In this document: in pieces, positions 1-10,445 of the stretch
Position numbering within the stretch: position 1 is the first letter of the stretch
How the letters are laid out: each line of letters starts with the position of its first letter
Assembly: GCA_032821775.1 (NCBI GenBank)
Contig: JAVLRN010000017.1
Span: forward strand, 186,001-250,000
Direction of reading: 5' to 3'
Origin: Sanguinoderma infundibulare
Lineage: Eukaryota > Basidiomycota > Agaricomycetes > Polyporales > Polyporaceae
DNA: 64,000 nucleotides
Position numbers and translations under genes: made by a program
Notes under the pieces: model-generated
Seen by the model: only the letters and a program-made list of their open reading frames with translations
Database searches by the model: none
Told to the model about the DNA's origin: nothing

Positions 1-590
1 AGGGGCAGCCACGTGAGCGCTGTCAAACGCTGCGCGGTATTATCTCTGCGAAGTTGAAAGTTGGCGATGCGAGAGACGTAGATTGAGGAGCCGCTGCCGG
101 CCGCGAGCACGTCCAAATCCCGGTTCCGGGCCTCCGACAACGTGATATGAACCCGCGTCGCAGCCTTGGCTCTTGCAGAGAGTATACGGGAGTCCAGGTG
201 TTTGTAGAGGACGTATCGGTTGAAACAGTAAGGGCCGGGGTCAATGGCCACCGCGGTGCTGTCCGGCAGTGTGAGCGATGACAGCAGATCATTGACCCCA
301 TGCAAGGAATCAGCTTCGTTGAGGGCAAGGGTTCGGAGGGAGGACAAGGTGGCGACTGTGGAAATCTTCTTCTGGGACTCGAACCGTGGCAAATGGGTAA
401 TGGACAGGTGTTGGAGTTGGGGGCACCGGGATAGAAAGGCAATGATGTCGTCGCAATTGACTTGTGGACGTGGGCGTCCACTCGGATGGATAGATAGACG
501 GGTCAGAGTGCCGAAGTGGTTGATGGGAGCGCATGAATCGCTCCACGGAGGTTGAGTTCGCGAAGACACGGTATGACGCCGCCAAAGAGC
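1..590 (-). pseudogene. F-box family gene, chimeric fragment (copy 1, cut by window edge)
   Basis: Reads as the middle to C-terminal leucine-rich part of the F-box family described at 26,564-28,401. Positions 1-512 match that gene; about 513-590 still resemble the family but derive from a different, diverged paralog. Beyond that the homology is lost in a G-rich repeat. The F-box motif and the first exons are absent, so this is not a functional F-box gene. Confidence 0.85.
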
Positions 591-659
591 TGACAGCCGG
601 TCAGCGCGATCACGGGGAATCTCGTGTGCATGGTGCAAATCTCCCGGATCGATCAACTG

Positions 660-890
660 CCTCTGTACTCTTGGGGGGGAGTATAGTTGAGTCGGGGGGT
701 ACTCTCTGGGGAAGGTATAGTTCGGTATGGGCTCTCTGGGGGAGGTGTATTGGAGTCGGGGGGTACTCTGTAGGGAAGGCATAGTTGGGGGCATAGTTGG
801 GGGCATATTTAGGTATGAGCTCTCTAGGGAAGGCATAGTTGACTGGGGACGGCATAGTTGGGTAGGAACTCTCTGGGAGGTATATCGGCG
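660..890. repeat. G-rich imperfect tandem repeat (copy 1)
   Basis: Degenerate units of roughly 15-40 bp contain GGGGTACTCTCTGG and GGGAAGGCATAGTTG-like cores with runs of four to seven G on the + strand. It abuts the truncated end of the F-box fragment. Reading it on the minus strand gives a proline-rich repetitive peptide that is probably fortuitous. Confidence 0.8.
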
Positions 891-1640
891 TCCGGGAGGC
901 GTAAGCACTCTGGCATGCTCAGCGGAGAGCACACTTGGTGGTGTTGCCCGCACATCGAGTAAATATTTCCGCGCACACAGGCATACATTGCGAGCTGACT
1001 ACGACCCCTCTGCACTTCAGATAGACCGAAAGCGCTTGCGGCCAACACTGCGATCGTGCCAAGTCCACGAGCGCCTACTCGTCCCGCAAGCGAGGCGCGT
1101 CTCTCACGCATCCGTCCACCATGACCACCACGACCAACGCCGGCTTCTGTCCACCGCCTCTTACAGTTCTTACAACTCTGCGCTTGGAAGCACCTGGTCA
1201 ACACTCGGACATAGACTTGGCTGGCAACTCACCTCGCTCGCCATGACACACTCGCACTTGCGCTTGCGCCGGGACGCTGCATGAAGAGGCTTTGGCGCAT
1301 GAGGGGATGCGGCGTGGGACAGGTGGAATCTAGAATCTGGGCTTCAGGATGGTTTGGTGGTGGAGCGGTGGCAGCTTCAGGTGGAGGCGAGGAACACGAA
1401 TATGAGAAGTCGAAGGATTTTGACCGTCAGTGGCCGTCGCACTCGGGCTCTTCATCAGGCACGGGCATGATGGCATTTGGGAGCTCGAGATGGGCACGGT
1501 ACGTCTACATTGGTGCTCTCTTGACGTGTTCTAGCAGCTCGCGTGCTGTGTGCGTTGGCGAAGAAGGCTGCATTGAACAGACGACCACCCGTTCCAGCAC
1601 GCGCTGATGATACTTTGGAGTGGACAGGTTCTCAACCCTC
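890..1640. other. No gene recognised
   Basis: Between the G-rich repeat and the internal-repeat zone. Several short open frames overlap on both strands, but none has a recognisable domain or a convincing exon structure. The same stretch recurs at 14,418-15,168. Confidence 0.5.
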
Positions 1641-3300
1641 GAACGCGACCGCCGCCCAGCATCAGGAGTGCCGGGGATGTGCGGGGCATGGAGTCTCTGG
1701 AGCTCGGGAGTATCAGGAGTGCCTGGGGATGTGAGGCGAGCGGATGAGTGTCGGTTAGAGTGTGCGCTGATGTTGATGTCCCAGTTGATAGGTACCGGAG
1801 CCCCAAATGTAACGTCAAGGAGTGCCGAGAGTCCCGAAGTCGTCCGGCGAGCAAGTACCGAGTACGAGAGGCCAGGGTCGCTGTATACAATTGAAGTCCG
1901 GGACATTGAATGCGCGTGGGCGTGCGAGGGTCCGGTCAGCGAGGAGACGTTCGGCATGAAGGCGTTCGGCCATGGAGGAAGAAAAGGGCAGCCTTATGCT
2001 GTCGCGCACAGACTCAAGGAGAAGATCTCGGCAGGCGTAAACCGGAAGACATGACGGTCTATCCAGGCTTGTCCGGAAGCGATGGCCGTGGATCGTGATG
2101 CGCTCGGGAGCCTTGGAGGTGTGTCTTCACACTAGCAAGGATACGTCAGGTCAGGACTGCGAAAGCACGATGTCAGCAACTCACCGCTTTGGAATAACGA
2201 CGAGTAACGATACTGATCATAGATATCGTCCACGGCCTTCCAGTCACCCTCTCCATCAGACCCATAATCTGATGCGAGCGTGCGGACACAGATGAGTGGA
2301 GATGTGGGCGAACACGGAGCTGGAGCTAGTGCTGGCGCTGGAGGGGGAAGCGTTGCACTCGGAGGTGGAGACTCGGAGTGTCGGGGGTTGCGGCGCGTCG
2401 CCAGGTGCATGGAGTCCCGGATGCTCAAACTCGGGAGTATCAGGAGTGCCGGGGGTGTGAGGCGAGCCTTCGACAGCCTCGGTGTACCGGGTGGGACAGG
2501 TCAAAGCGAGGCTGTGGTCAAACACAAGGCAAGCGACGGAAGCGGTAGAACTGTGATCTGGGCGAATTGACGACGCCATTCACGGCCATCCGAAAGCAAC
2601 GTCTATGGTTCAATGATGTGCTCGGGCCCCTTGGAAGTGCGTGTTCATGTCAGGTTCAGGTTTACGAAAGCATGATGTGTGCCACTCACCGCTTCAGAAC
2701 AGTGATGAGCAGCGACACTGGTCGCAGATATCGTCTGCGCCCGCCTCGTCACCCTTGCCGTCAGACCCGTAATCCGATTCCGAGTGCGCCGACACAGGTG
2801 AAGGCAGCGACGTGGGTGAACATGGAAGTGTTGGACTCTGAGGCGGAGACTTGGAGTACTGAGAAACGGAATGCTCAGCCGGTCCCGGATGGCGGGTGAG
2901 GATGGCGTGTCGCCCAGTGCTTCGAGTCCCGGAAGCTCAAACTCGAGACATTGAGAGCTGATACTGATGACTCGAGAATATCAGGAGTGCAGGGGGTGTG
3001 AGGCGAGCATGAAGTTGAATGGACGAGGTTGTGTGTGCTGATGCTGAGGCGCTGATGTCCGAGTTGACAGGTCCCGGAGCATTGAACGTGACGTCAATGA
3101 GTGCTGAGAGACATGAGGCCATCTGGCGAGCCAGTACCGAGTGCGAGAGACCACGATGCTGGTACAATTGAGGTGCGCACACATGTGCGAGGGTCCGGTC
3201 GGCGAGGAGACGTTCAGCGCGAAGGCGTTCAGCATGGAGGAAGAAAAGGGCAGGCTCGACTACTACACCGTCGCGCACAGACTCAAGGAGATGTCGTCAG
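1640..3300. repeat. Degenerate internal duplications, probably a decayed minus-strand gene family (copy 1)
   Basis: Two pairs of diverged direct repeats are visible: 1,735-2,035 with 3,000-3,295, and 2,092-2,320 with 2,612-2,830. A short motif, ATCAGGAGTGC followed by a G-rich stretch and GTGAGG, occurs near 1,663, 1,710, 2,440 and 2,980. On the minus strand it reads as PGTPDTPE-like peptides. The second pair encodes an acidic YGSDGEGD-like stretch on the minus strand, followed by a GTGAGT donor-like site. I do not recognise the family. The open frames are short and broken, so these look like decayed duplicated exons. Confidence 0.6.
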
Positions 3301-4900
3301 CAAGCTGCATGTATATGTACAAAGGGCATCGAATACATACCGACATCCCGAGTTGTAAACCGTGCAGGATATGTTCAGAGAGACAGCCGGACTTGCGGCG
3401 AGCGTGCTGCAACGTAATGCATTCAGAATTCATGTTCTATGCGAGAGAGATCGCGCAAATATGTACTCGGAATGGGTGATGTGTGCTCCAATGACAACGG
3501 GAAAAGAGAAGGCAAACGGGGATGGAAATGGACCACCACCACCGCAGTAAGGGTCTCAGGGAACCACAAAAATGGTGTGGAGGCGAGGAGGGAGAAATGC
3601 GACAAGGTGAAGACACTCACAGTGCGACCGGAAATACAACAATGCGGTTCTCGAGTCTTTCGAACAGGAGGTATGTGGGCATGCTGGGCAGCGAGTGACG
3701 ACGGGGCAAAGACGATACGGAGCTGTAGCGGGAAGCTAGTCAAACGGGGAAATGGGAGTGGCTGAGAGGACAGTCGTCGAGCCTCAAGCAGCCTACCCAG
3801 GTGAAACACCGGCCAAAAATCGTATCATCAGCGGTGCACCACGCAATAATTGGAGGCGGAGCGCTCACAAACAGCCTGGACCTCGGGTGTGGTATCGGGA
3901 GCCGGAATGGAGCGCTTGAGTGCCGACCATCTCCCAAGTCCGCCGCGCAGACTTCATATCATACAGAGCTGTACTGCCTGTAAATATATAATCCATCAGC
4001 AGGCTACATCACCGCCGTTACACGCAGGAGAGCTAATTGAGATCTCGTCGGTGTCAACAAGGACTCTTACCTCGTTCTCAACACCCTTCCAGCAGAATCC
4101 GACTCACGCGTCAAGGCCATGGAGGTTGACAAGCACCCGACCGAGACCTACACTTGGCCATCGGTGGCCGATGCGCTGCGCAGACTCGGACCATGCTCTT
4201 CGGCCAGCCCAGACCATGTGGTAGCAGAACGACCTCGCTGCCCAGCGTCTGGATAGAATTATGGCTTCCAGCCGGGATGGCCCTGGGCGCAATGATCGGA
4301 ACTGGGGCCGGAAAGGCAGACCTGAAACACACAAATGCAACCGGGGATGGTCCAGAACGTCAGGCGCGCCCTCACACTCAAACAAGCACAAGCACAAACA
4401 ACACTTACCGACTGTTCCGTCCGCGCCCATTTTCGCTTATTGCTCACCGTTTCGCGTGCCTTGATCTCGGGAGCGCGAATCTTGGCGAATTACCTATTGC
4501 ACGGAATGACGTTGACCGGTCCATTTCGTGAGAGGGGATCTGGACCTGCCGCGGAGTCGGAGCCGGGGCGTAGTCGTCTGGTGCGGGCCCGCCCATTTGA
4601 TCGCTCTGATATGGCCTGCGCGTCAGCCGTCTTTCGAACAATGCCCTCCTTACGCTTGCGCATCTCGCGGCGGCTGATGCTGTCCAGAACCACGTCGACT
4701 GCAATGAATCCACTCATGCACCCGACGCCAATGGATCTCAGCGGTCCTTGCTCGCGAAGACGGTATTTCCATGCAAAGGAGATAACGGGGGTCGGGACTC
4801 CGAGGCGGAACGGCGATAGCGCGGATCCTCGCCCCACATCCGCTGGTCATCCCGGCTCGAGTGCTCGACAGCCTCTTTGGTGTGACGCACGAGACCAAGC
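3300..4900. other. No gene recognised (copy 1)
   Basis: Only short overlapping frames occur here. A minus-strand frame near 4,490-4,837 is long enough to be an exon but matches nothing I can name. It may be the altered 3' continuation of the PARP pseudogene. The same stretch recurs at 16,828-18,428. Confidence 0.4.
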
Positions 4901-5640
4901 AAGGCGCGCGGATCCTCGGGCACGGCGTTCAGGCACGGCCACTCCAAATAGCCCTTGAGCTCGGCGTTCTCGAGCGCGTCACCAGCGTCCAGTCGTTGGG
5001 CCGGTTGGGCGTGCACGAGACCCTTCATCGCCCTGGAGAGGAGATGGTTTCGATCAGCGAGGCGCGCGAGGCTGACGTCGAAGAAGCTTACCTGGCACCC
5101 GCGTTCTTGTAGTCCTGGTCGGCATTGTAGTTCGCCTCGTGCTGCTCGAAAAACGGCTTCACAGCGACCTCGCATAGGAGCGGCAGGCCGGTGGTGTCGC
5201 TCAGGCTGCGTGAGTGGGTTCATGTAAGTGGCGGGTGGCAACTCAGAAGCGAGGCGCGACTCACTATGCATAGCAGTAGTTCGCGGACTGGCGTCCGGAG
5301 ATCTCATCTAAAGGCGAACACGGCAAATGCAAGTACATTGGACATCATCTGCGTGTGTCGCGCATGTACGCCTGGAGCGCGCCGAACTCCTTGCTCCCCC
5401 GTGCGACAGGATCCATCTTCGACAGCTCGAGCGACCGGAAGTGCGCGTCGAGCGGCTTCACGGCGTTTCCCGCCGCGACATTGGGGATCGCGGATGAGAG
5501 CAGCTTCGTCGCGATCTCAAGTCATGATTCGAGGACGTACATGCGAGTACGCAATGTTGGTGAGCTCGAAAATGCGCTTGATTGTCGAAGGATCTTCGTC
5601 TACTTCCATGTCAGCAGCCTGCATGCCGTCCTAGTGGTGG
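4900..5640 (-). pseudogene. Poly(ADP-ribose) polymerase, internally deleted (copy 1)
   Basis: PARPs transfer ADP-ribose from NAD+ to nuclear proteins during DNA repair. Minus-strand exon pieces, in order, resemble the regulatory domain (DPSTIKRIFELTN, then a piece containing SSAIPNVAAGN), the start of the catalytic domain (PLDAHFRSLELSKMDP and SKEFGALQAYMRDT), the SANYCY motif, then LCEVAVKPFF and ANYNAD, and after an intron DAGDALENAELKG. GT-AG introns are retained, for example about 5,037-5,096. Only about 60 bp separate YMRDT from SANYCY, where a working enzyme has some 80-90 residues. The segment carrying the His and Tyr of the H-Y-E catalytic triad is therefore missing, and the glutamate region at the end is not recognisable. 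It is a broken copy. Confidence 0.78.
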
Positions 5641-7010
5641 AAGCTTCAAGCGTCAATGGATGCTGGCTGAAGGGCCTCGGAGCGCAGTCGGAAACCCAAG
5701 CCGAGCACTTGGTCGCGAGTTCGAGCCGAGTCCTAGTCGCTTAGTGTGGGGCCTCCTCGCCTCATCCGGTTGGGTGCTGCCATGCCGAGATACGTCCAGG
5801 GCTCGTCGCTGTCATCGCATGCTCTGTGAAAGATGGTAAGAGTCTTGTATGCCCGTCAGAACGTCCGCCGGGAGCGGAGGAGGCGCGGAAGAGGGGATGC
5901 GCTCCCGGCACCTGTTTGGCGGCGAAATCGTCTAAATGTGATTCTCCAAAAGTGGTCGGGCGACGCTCTGAACGTTTCAGAGACATCGTGCAGGACGTCC
6001 CGAGTCCGCCAAACAAGTTCGCACCGCGCCCTGACATCAACTCGAGGCGGGACAACCGTCGCACTTCTGACCGCAATGAAATCGCACCGAAACGACGTTT
6101 TTTTGACCTCCTCGGATCGCCACGCAAAGGCCGTCAAACGTTGTGAAACGTGCTCGAGGATGAACCGCACTTGATTTCTGCTGCAACCGAGCCATACAAA
6201 ATAAGTTATCACAAATTTTCCCAGCCCCGACCTACAGAATTCAACCTTCGTCGCACACGCCGGCTCGTATCCACCTCGAATCGAGTGTCCTAGCCTCCAG
6301 AGGAACACCCGACATCGTGTCAATGCACGCACAGGCCGCCGGATGCGGGATGCAAGACGTCGGGATGACCTCCCAGTCGGGCATGCCATGGATCGTCTGT
6401 TTCGGACGGAATTCTGAACGTGCTCCGATCGCCATAGAAGCAAGCGGGGACGGCGCGGGCATGTTCGGACGTGTGTACACGGCAGCCGAAGTCGCGATGG
6501 GGTTCTGAACGGAAGAGAAATTGCAATTTCTCTGCAATTTCGCTTGGGGATCCGCTAGAAATCGCGCGGCGGCCGAGTTTCGGTCCGTGCCATCACGCCC
6601 TGTTCTAGGGCTCGGAGAGGGGATGCGTCTGAAGCTGCTCAGGATCTTTAGCGGCTTCCAGAGCTCCGCACCGTGATCCCAATCTCGCTCACCTGTACGC
6701 AGTCCACATGATGAGAGACTTCCTGGCGTGCGCCATCGCTCCGAGATATGGGCCGGCTGGACGTCCACGCCCTGTTTCACATATTATTCCCGCAAGAGGA
6801 TGATCGGACGATTGGAGTATCTTACGATTATAAAGGCACCGTCGCGTATTCCCTCGGGCGGGGGCGGACTCGGCACTCAGTCTCGAATGCCGTCGGACTA
6901 TCTCCGAATCCAAAATGTCGAGCACGGTGAAAGCATTGGCGGAATGTGAGTTGCACTATGAATGGTGCAAAATTAATATTGATATGTGCACAAGATGAAG
7001 GAACGTACTT
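5640..7010. other. No gene recognised (copy 1)
   Basis: About 1.4 kb with short conflicting frames and no recognisable domain. It contains the 20-bp perfect palindrome at 6,514-6,533. The same stretch recurs at 19,168-20,538. Confidence 0.45.
6514..6533. repeat. 20-bp perfect palindrome (copy 1)
   Basis: AGAGAAATTGCAATTTCTCT is its own reverse complement. No gene is nearby. It could be a binding site for a dimeric factor or chance; there is no functional evidence. The second copy is at 20,042-20,061. Confidence 0.6.
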
Positions 7011-7110
7011 GGTGCCATGAGCGGCACCGACAACTCGACGTTACGACCAGCTCCACAGCGTCAGCATACGGCTGCAGGTCTCCTGCTCGGAATTCCAGGC
7101 GTGTGCGGGG
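7010..7110 (-). pseudogene. F-box family C-terminal fragment (copy 1)
   Basis: On the minus strand this reads LEFRAGDLQPYADAVELV followed by VTSSCR, matching the conserved PEFTAADLQPYAEVVELV segment near the C-terminus of the local F-box family. Homology on both sides is lost within about 100 bp. A stranded fragment. Confidence 0.7.
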
Positions 7111-7814
7111 TCGACCGTGCGACAGACGGGTCCGTGTTCGCGTTCGAGCCCACATCGTTCGATGTTCCAATCGTAGACGGCGCATGCAGGGGCTCGCTTG
7201 TGGAAAGTGATATTGATCGGACCAGCGCCCGGCCAATGATCTTGACCGAGTCTGGGCGGGCGAGCCGTCGGGAATGGACTTGGGAGATGGAGGATTGGCG
7301 AGGGCGAGCCTCTGGTCCGTGCACGACGGCGCTCGATAAAAGACATAAATACTAGCGAAAAAGTGGGAGGACGACGTCAGCATCCGCCCCTTCTGACCGC
7401 ACGTCCTGGTACTCACCTCATAACTTTGCATACCGCCCGCCGACCTCGCCCGCCGTCCTCGCCCGCCGACCTTGCGCGACGTATGCCACCCGATTCGCCA
7501 CGTTCTCGAATGTCCCGTCCCTTCTCCCGACGTCCGAACAGCTGGAGGCCGGAGGCGACAATGCCTGCAGGTTTGATGGTGAGCATCTTTCCCGAATGGT
7601 GCACATCTGTCTGCCCAATGCTCACCATGTATTGGGCCCGCCGGGCTCAATGGTCCCGGTCGTCCCGGTCACAGTCGAGGGACACGACGTCGGCGAATGA
7701 CCCGACGAGCCACGCGGATAGCTCGACGAACTCGATGGTCGGCAAGACGGCAAAGCTGTTGATGTCGACTCCGTCCTCCTCCGTTTCCGTCGGAGGAACA
7801 TATCAGGTTGCTGC

Positions 7815-8330
7815 CGAATGGGTTGCTGTGCTCTGAGCTGATCCACCTGTCGCTGTCGGCGCAGAGCCATAGGCTGAATGCGTGGCGTTCCGAGGTGCAT
7901 TCGTCGTCGTCGCAAAGAACGTCCGAGAGCCCTCATCCGCTGTCCCCTCCCTTGTCCGCGTCCGCCCACGCCAGTGCTGCGAAGGAGTCGCCAGCAGTTC
8001 ATGTGGACACGCCGTGGAAGTTGCACGATGACGCGGCACCACGGCTGTTGTCGTCGTATGGCGAGCTGATCCGGCGCGTGGTGGAGGACATGCGAAAGCA
8101 GCGGATGAGTCTGTGCCAGAGCCTGAGACAGTACGTGTTTGTGCACTGAGCGATCATGGGCGAGGATAAGAAAAGGGAGGCGGATGTGAGGTTCGCGACG
8201 GCTGAGCTGTTGCATTGTGAGTTGATCTGCCCATCGTTGCCAGCGGAGCGCGATACGCTGAATATGTGGCAGTCAGAGGTGCATTCGTCGTCGTCGGAAA
8301 GAACCGTACTGACCGTGCAACGTGAACTGA
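7815..8330 (+). pseudogene. Protein-tyrosine-phosphatase-like C-terminal fragment with a stop codon (copy 1)
   Basis: The frame ending at 8,149 contains VVEDMRKQRMSLCQ followed by SLRQYVFVH. This resembles the last conserved helix of classical tyrosine phosphatases (family pattern R-x-Q-R-x-x-M/L-x-Q-x-x-x-Q-Y). It stops at TGA (8,147-8,149), but the next codons read AIMGED, as expected if an arginine CGA had become TGA. No HCSAGxGR active-site loop is visible upstream. The parts at about 7,820-7,930 and 8,210-8,310 are themselves a duplicated pair sharing a SEVHSSSS motif. The family assignment is from memory of the motif. Confidence 0.5.
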
Positions 8331-9086
8331 CATCCATCCCGCCGCTGTGCACATCTCCGGCCGCTCCTCTCAATGTCCGAACGGTAGTCTAGCGGAGATC
8401 AAGATTCCTGCAAGTACACGGTGAGTAACAGCGCGAACTGTGATTGTCTGAAGAATACTGACTGACTGCGGAAGAAGACGGCACCTGGCGATACAGCTCC
8501 CGTCTCCCATCAACCCCCATCGGAACCGACTCCGTGAAGCCAGCAACGGGAACGTGCACCTCCCGATCGCCAACCGAGATGGGCATCCTCAGCCGCACCA
8601 TCACAAGTTGACCTCCATGGGCTCGGGGTCTGATGCAATCGAGGAGAACGTGGAGAGAGCAGGCGGAAAGATTTAGACAGCAGTTCGGGATAGATATACA
8701 GCTAAAAGCATTTGCGCGAGATCAACCACGCGTGTGGGCAGGGGAGTGGCAGCCGCGGCAGGTTAAGGAGTGGAACGAGCGGGAAGACGGCGTAGGGACG
8801 GGCTTCGAGTGAGAGTCGGGATCGCCAGAATGAGCGTGAATCATGGCCGACGGGAGCCTTCAGAAATGCGGTCTGCGGCGTATCGAGCGTGGATCGAGAG
8901 ACAGAGACGCATCGAGAGAGTGTAAGAGGCAGTCGGGGAGTCCTTGCTTTGATTGGCCGTCGGTTTGTTTACCAAATAATGCACCGCCACACCTCATCGA
9001 AAGCAGCAACACCTGTCTCCTCCGAGTTCGTCACGGCTACTATTACGACTGGTGTTTTTCCTAGCGGCGTCCCAACGTATGAAGTT
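8330..9086. other. No gene recognised (copy 1)
   Basis: Nothing recognisable on either strand between the phosphatase-like and SDR fragments. The same stretch recurs at 21,858-22,614. Confidence 0.45.
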
Positions 9087-9400
9087 CATCCAAGCCAGTC
9101 CACATTACTGGTTGCTCGAATGGTGGGTAGCATCGGATTTGCCCTGTAAGTACTTGATCATTCGCTCATTTCTGGCATACCAAAATGACACGATGCAAAG
9201 CACAGTCACGGTTGTAAAGTGCACGCGACCCCCCGCCGGCTGGAGGCCATGGATGCGTTCAAGGCCTCCAACATCGAGCAGTTGACCATGGACGTGACGA
9301 AGCAAAACAACGTGCAAGGTCCCGAAAATCATCATCGAGAAAGCGGGCCGGATCGACGTTGTCGTCAACAACGCCGATGTCCATCCCCGACAGTGCGTAG
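9086..9400 (+). pseudogene. AYR1-like short-chain dehydrogenase, 5' fragment (copy 1)
   Basis: Aligns with the first exons and first intron of the intact SDR gene at 58,651-59,669. It shows a TGCSNGG-like start, a GTAAGT donor in place of GTGAGT, then RRLEAMDAFKASNIEQL and TMDVTKQNNV. A frameshift follows before the continuation EKAGRIDVVVNNADV. The catalytic YxxxK half is absent. The retained intron shows it is a DNA-level copy. Confidence 0.85.
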
Positions 9401-10445
9401 TGAGGATCCAGAATCCTGCACTCTGGTTCGTTTAGCACCATAATTGAATTTTTGCTGCGTATGGCGGCCGCACGCGGAGGCCTCGCCCTCATCGTGCACC
9501 GGGACATGACAAACGATTTGTTTTTCTTGGCAGTTTTTTCTTGACACCACGCGCGCAATGTCAAGACGTAAGTTCGGATACCGTTGCACGCGCAGTCACT
9601 TTTGAATACTTAACCGAATGATGTAGCTTACCAAGGCATAGAAAACACAAGCTCCAGGGTCCACGGGAGCTTGAGCAGGAAGACGAAGCATTGAAGGAGT
9701 CCCGGCCGGGTTCTCTACTCAAAACCCTCCCCGCTGCCTTTCTTCCACCGACCTTCTCTCAGGGCAGCAATCTCATAGCTTCCAATGTCTTTGCGCGTCT
9801 TTATCTGCGGCTTTGGTGGATCGACTCGAACCGGACACGCATATCTGTTGCATCGAGTTCAGCACCAGCACTCGGTGGCGACCCCATCTCTAGTGTCCGT
9901 AGATCCAGTCTCGACGTCGCTCAGGCTTCGATGTAATCCTCTTTTCGAGTCATCTCTGAGGACAGACAGGTGAGTTCTTTCATGCCGTGGCACTTCGACA
10001 TGCCTCACGCGTCTCTGAGTTCGAGCAGCGGTTCACGAGTCCCACGGCTGCAATCCGTTTCCCCTGGTAGAGCTCGAGTGTATACACCTTGACGGAAAGT
10101 GCGTGGCTCGAAGGATCAAGCTTTCGCAGCTCAGCGTGCACTGCCAACGACGAGCTAAACTTTGCAGGACACACCGACCCGGTATCCCGATGTGCAAGAT
10201 ACAGCGCTATGGCCTCTGAGGGTTCTTTGCCTTCCACCCGAGGCTTCTTTTCTGGACCCCCCACGCGGTCGGTTTGCATTAATCTGTATTGGGGAAAAGT
10301 TCGCTGTGATAGCGATTTCCGGAAGCATGGCTGCAGTGCAAAGGGCGGCATCCACCGTCCGCGTCATGGGCGAATGCTATATCTTCTTCCAGGACGTGGA
10401 TGGGGGTTCCTGCCGCCCCAGAGCATCCACACACTCCCGACAGCA
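9400..10445. other. Upstream region of the DUF6534 gene, otherwise unassigned (copy 1)
   Basis: No domain recognised. It presumably includes the promoter of the gene starting at 10,445, but no clear TATA box was identified. The same stretch recurs at 22,928-23,973. Confidence 0.4.

Noticed and set aside
4154..4531. A small complex I subunit (hydrophobic stretch [14 protein letters not shown])
   Set aside because: Only one short hydrophobic match; no conserved start or length, and conflicting frames around it.
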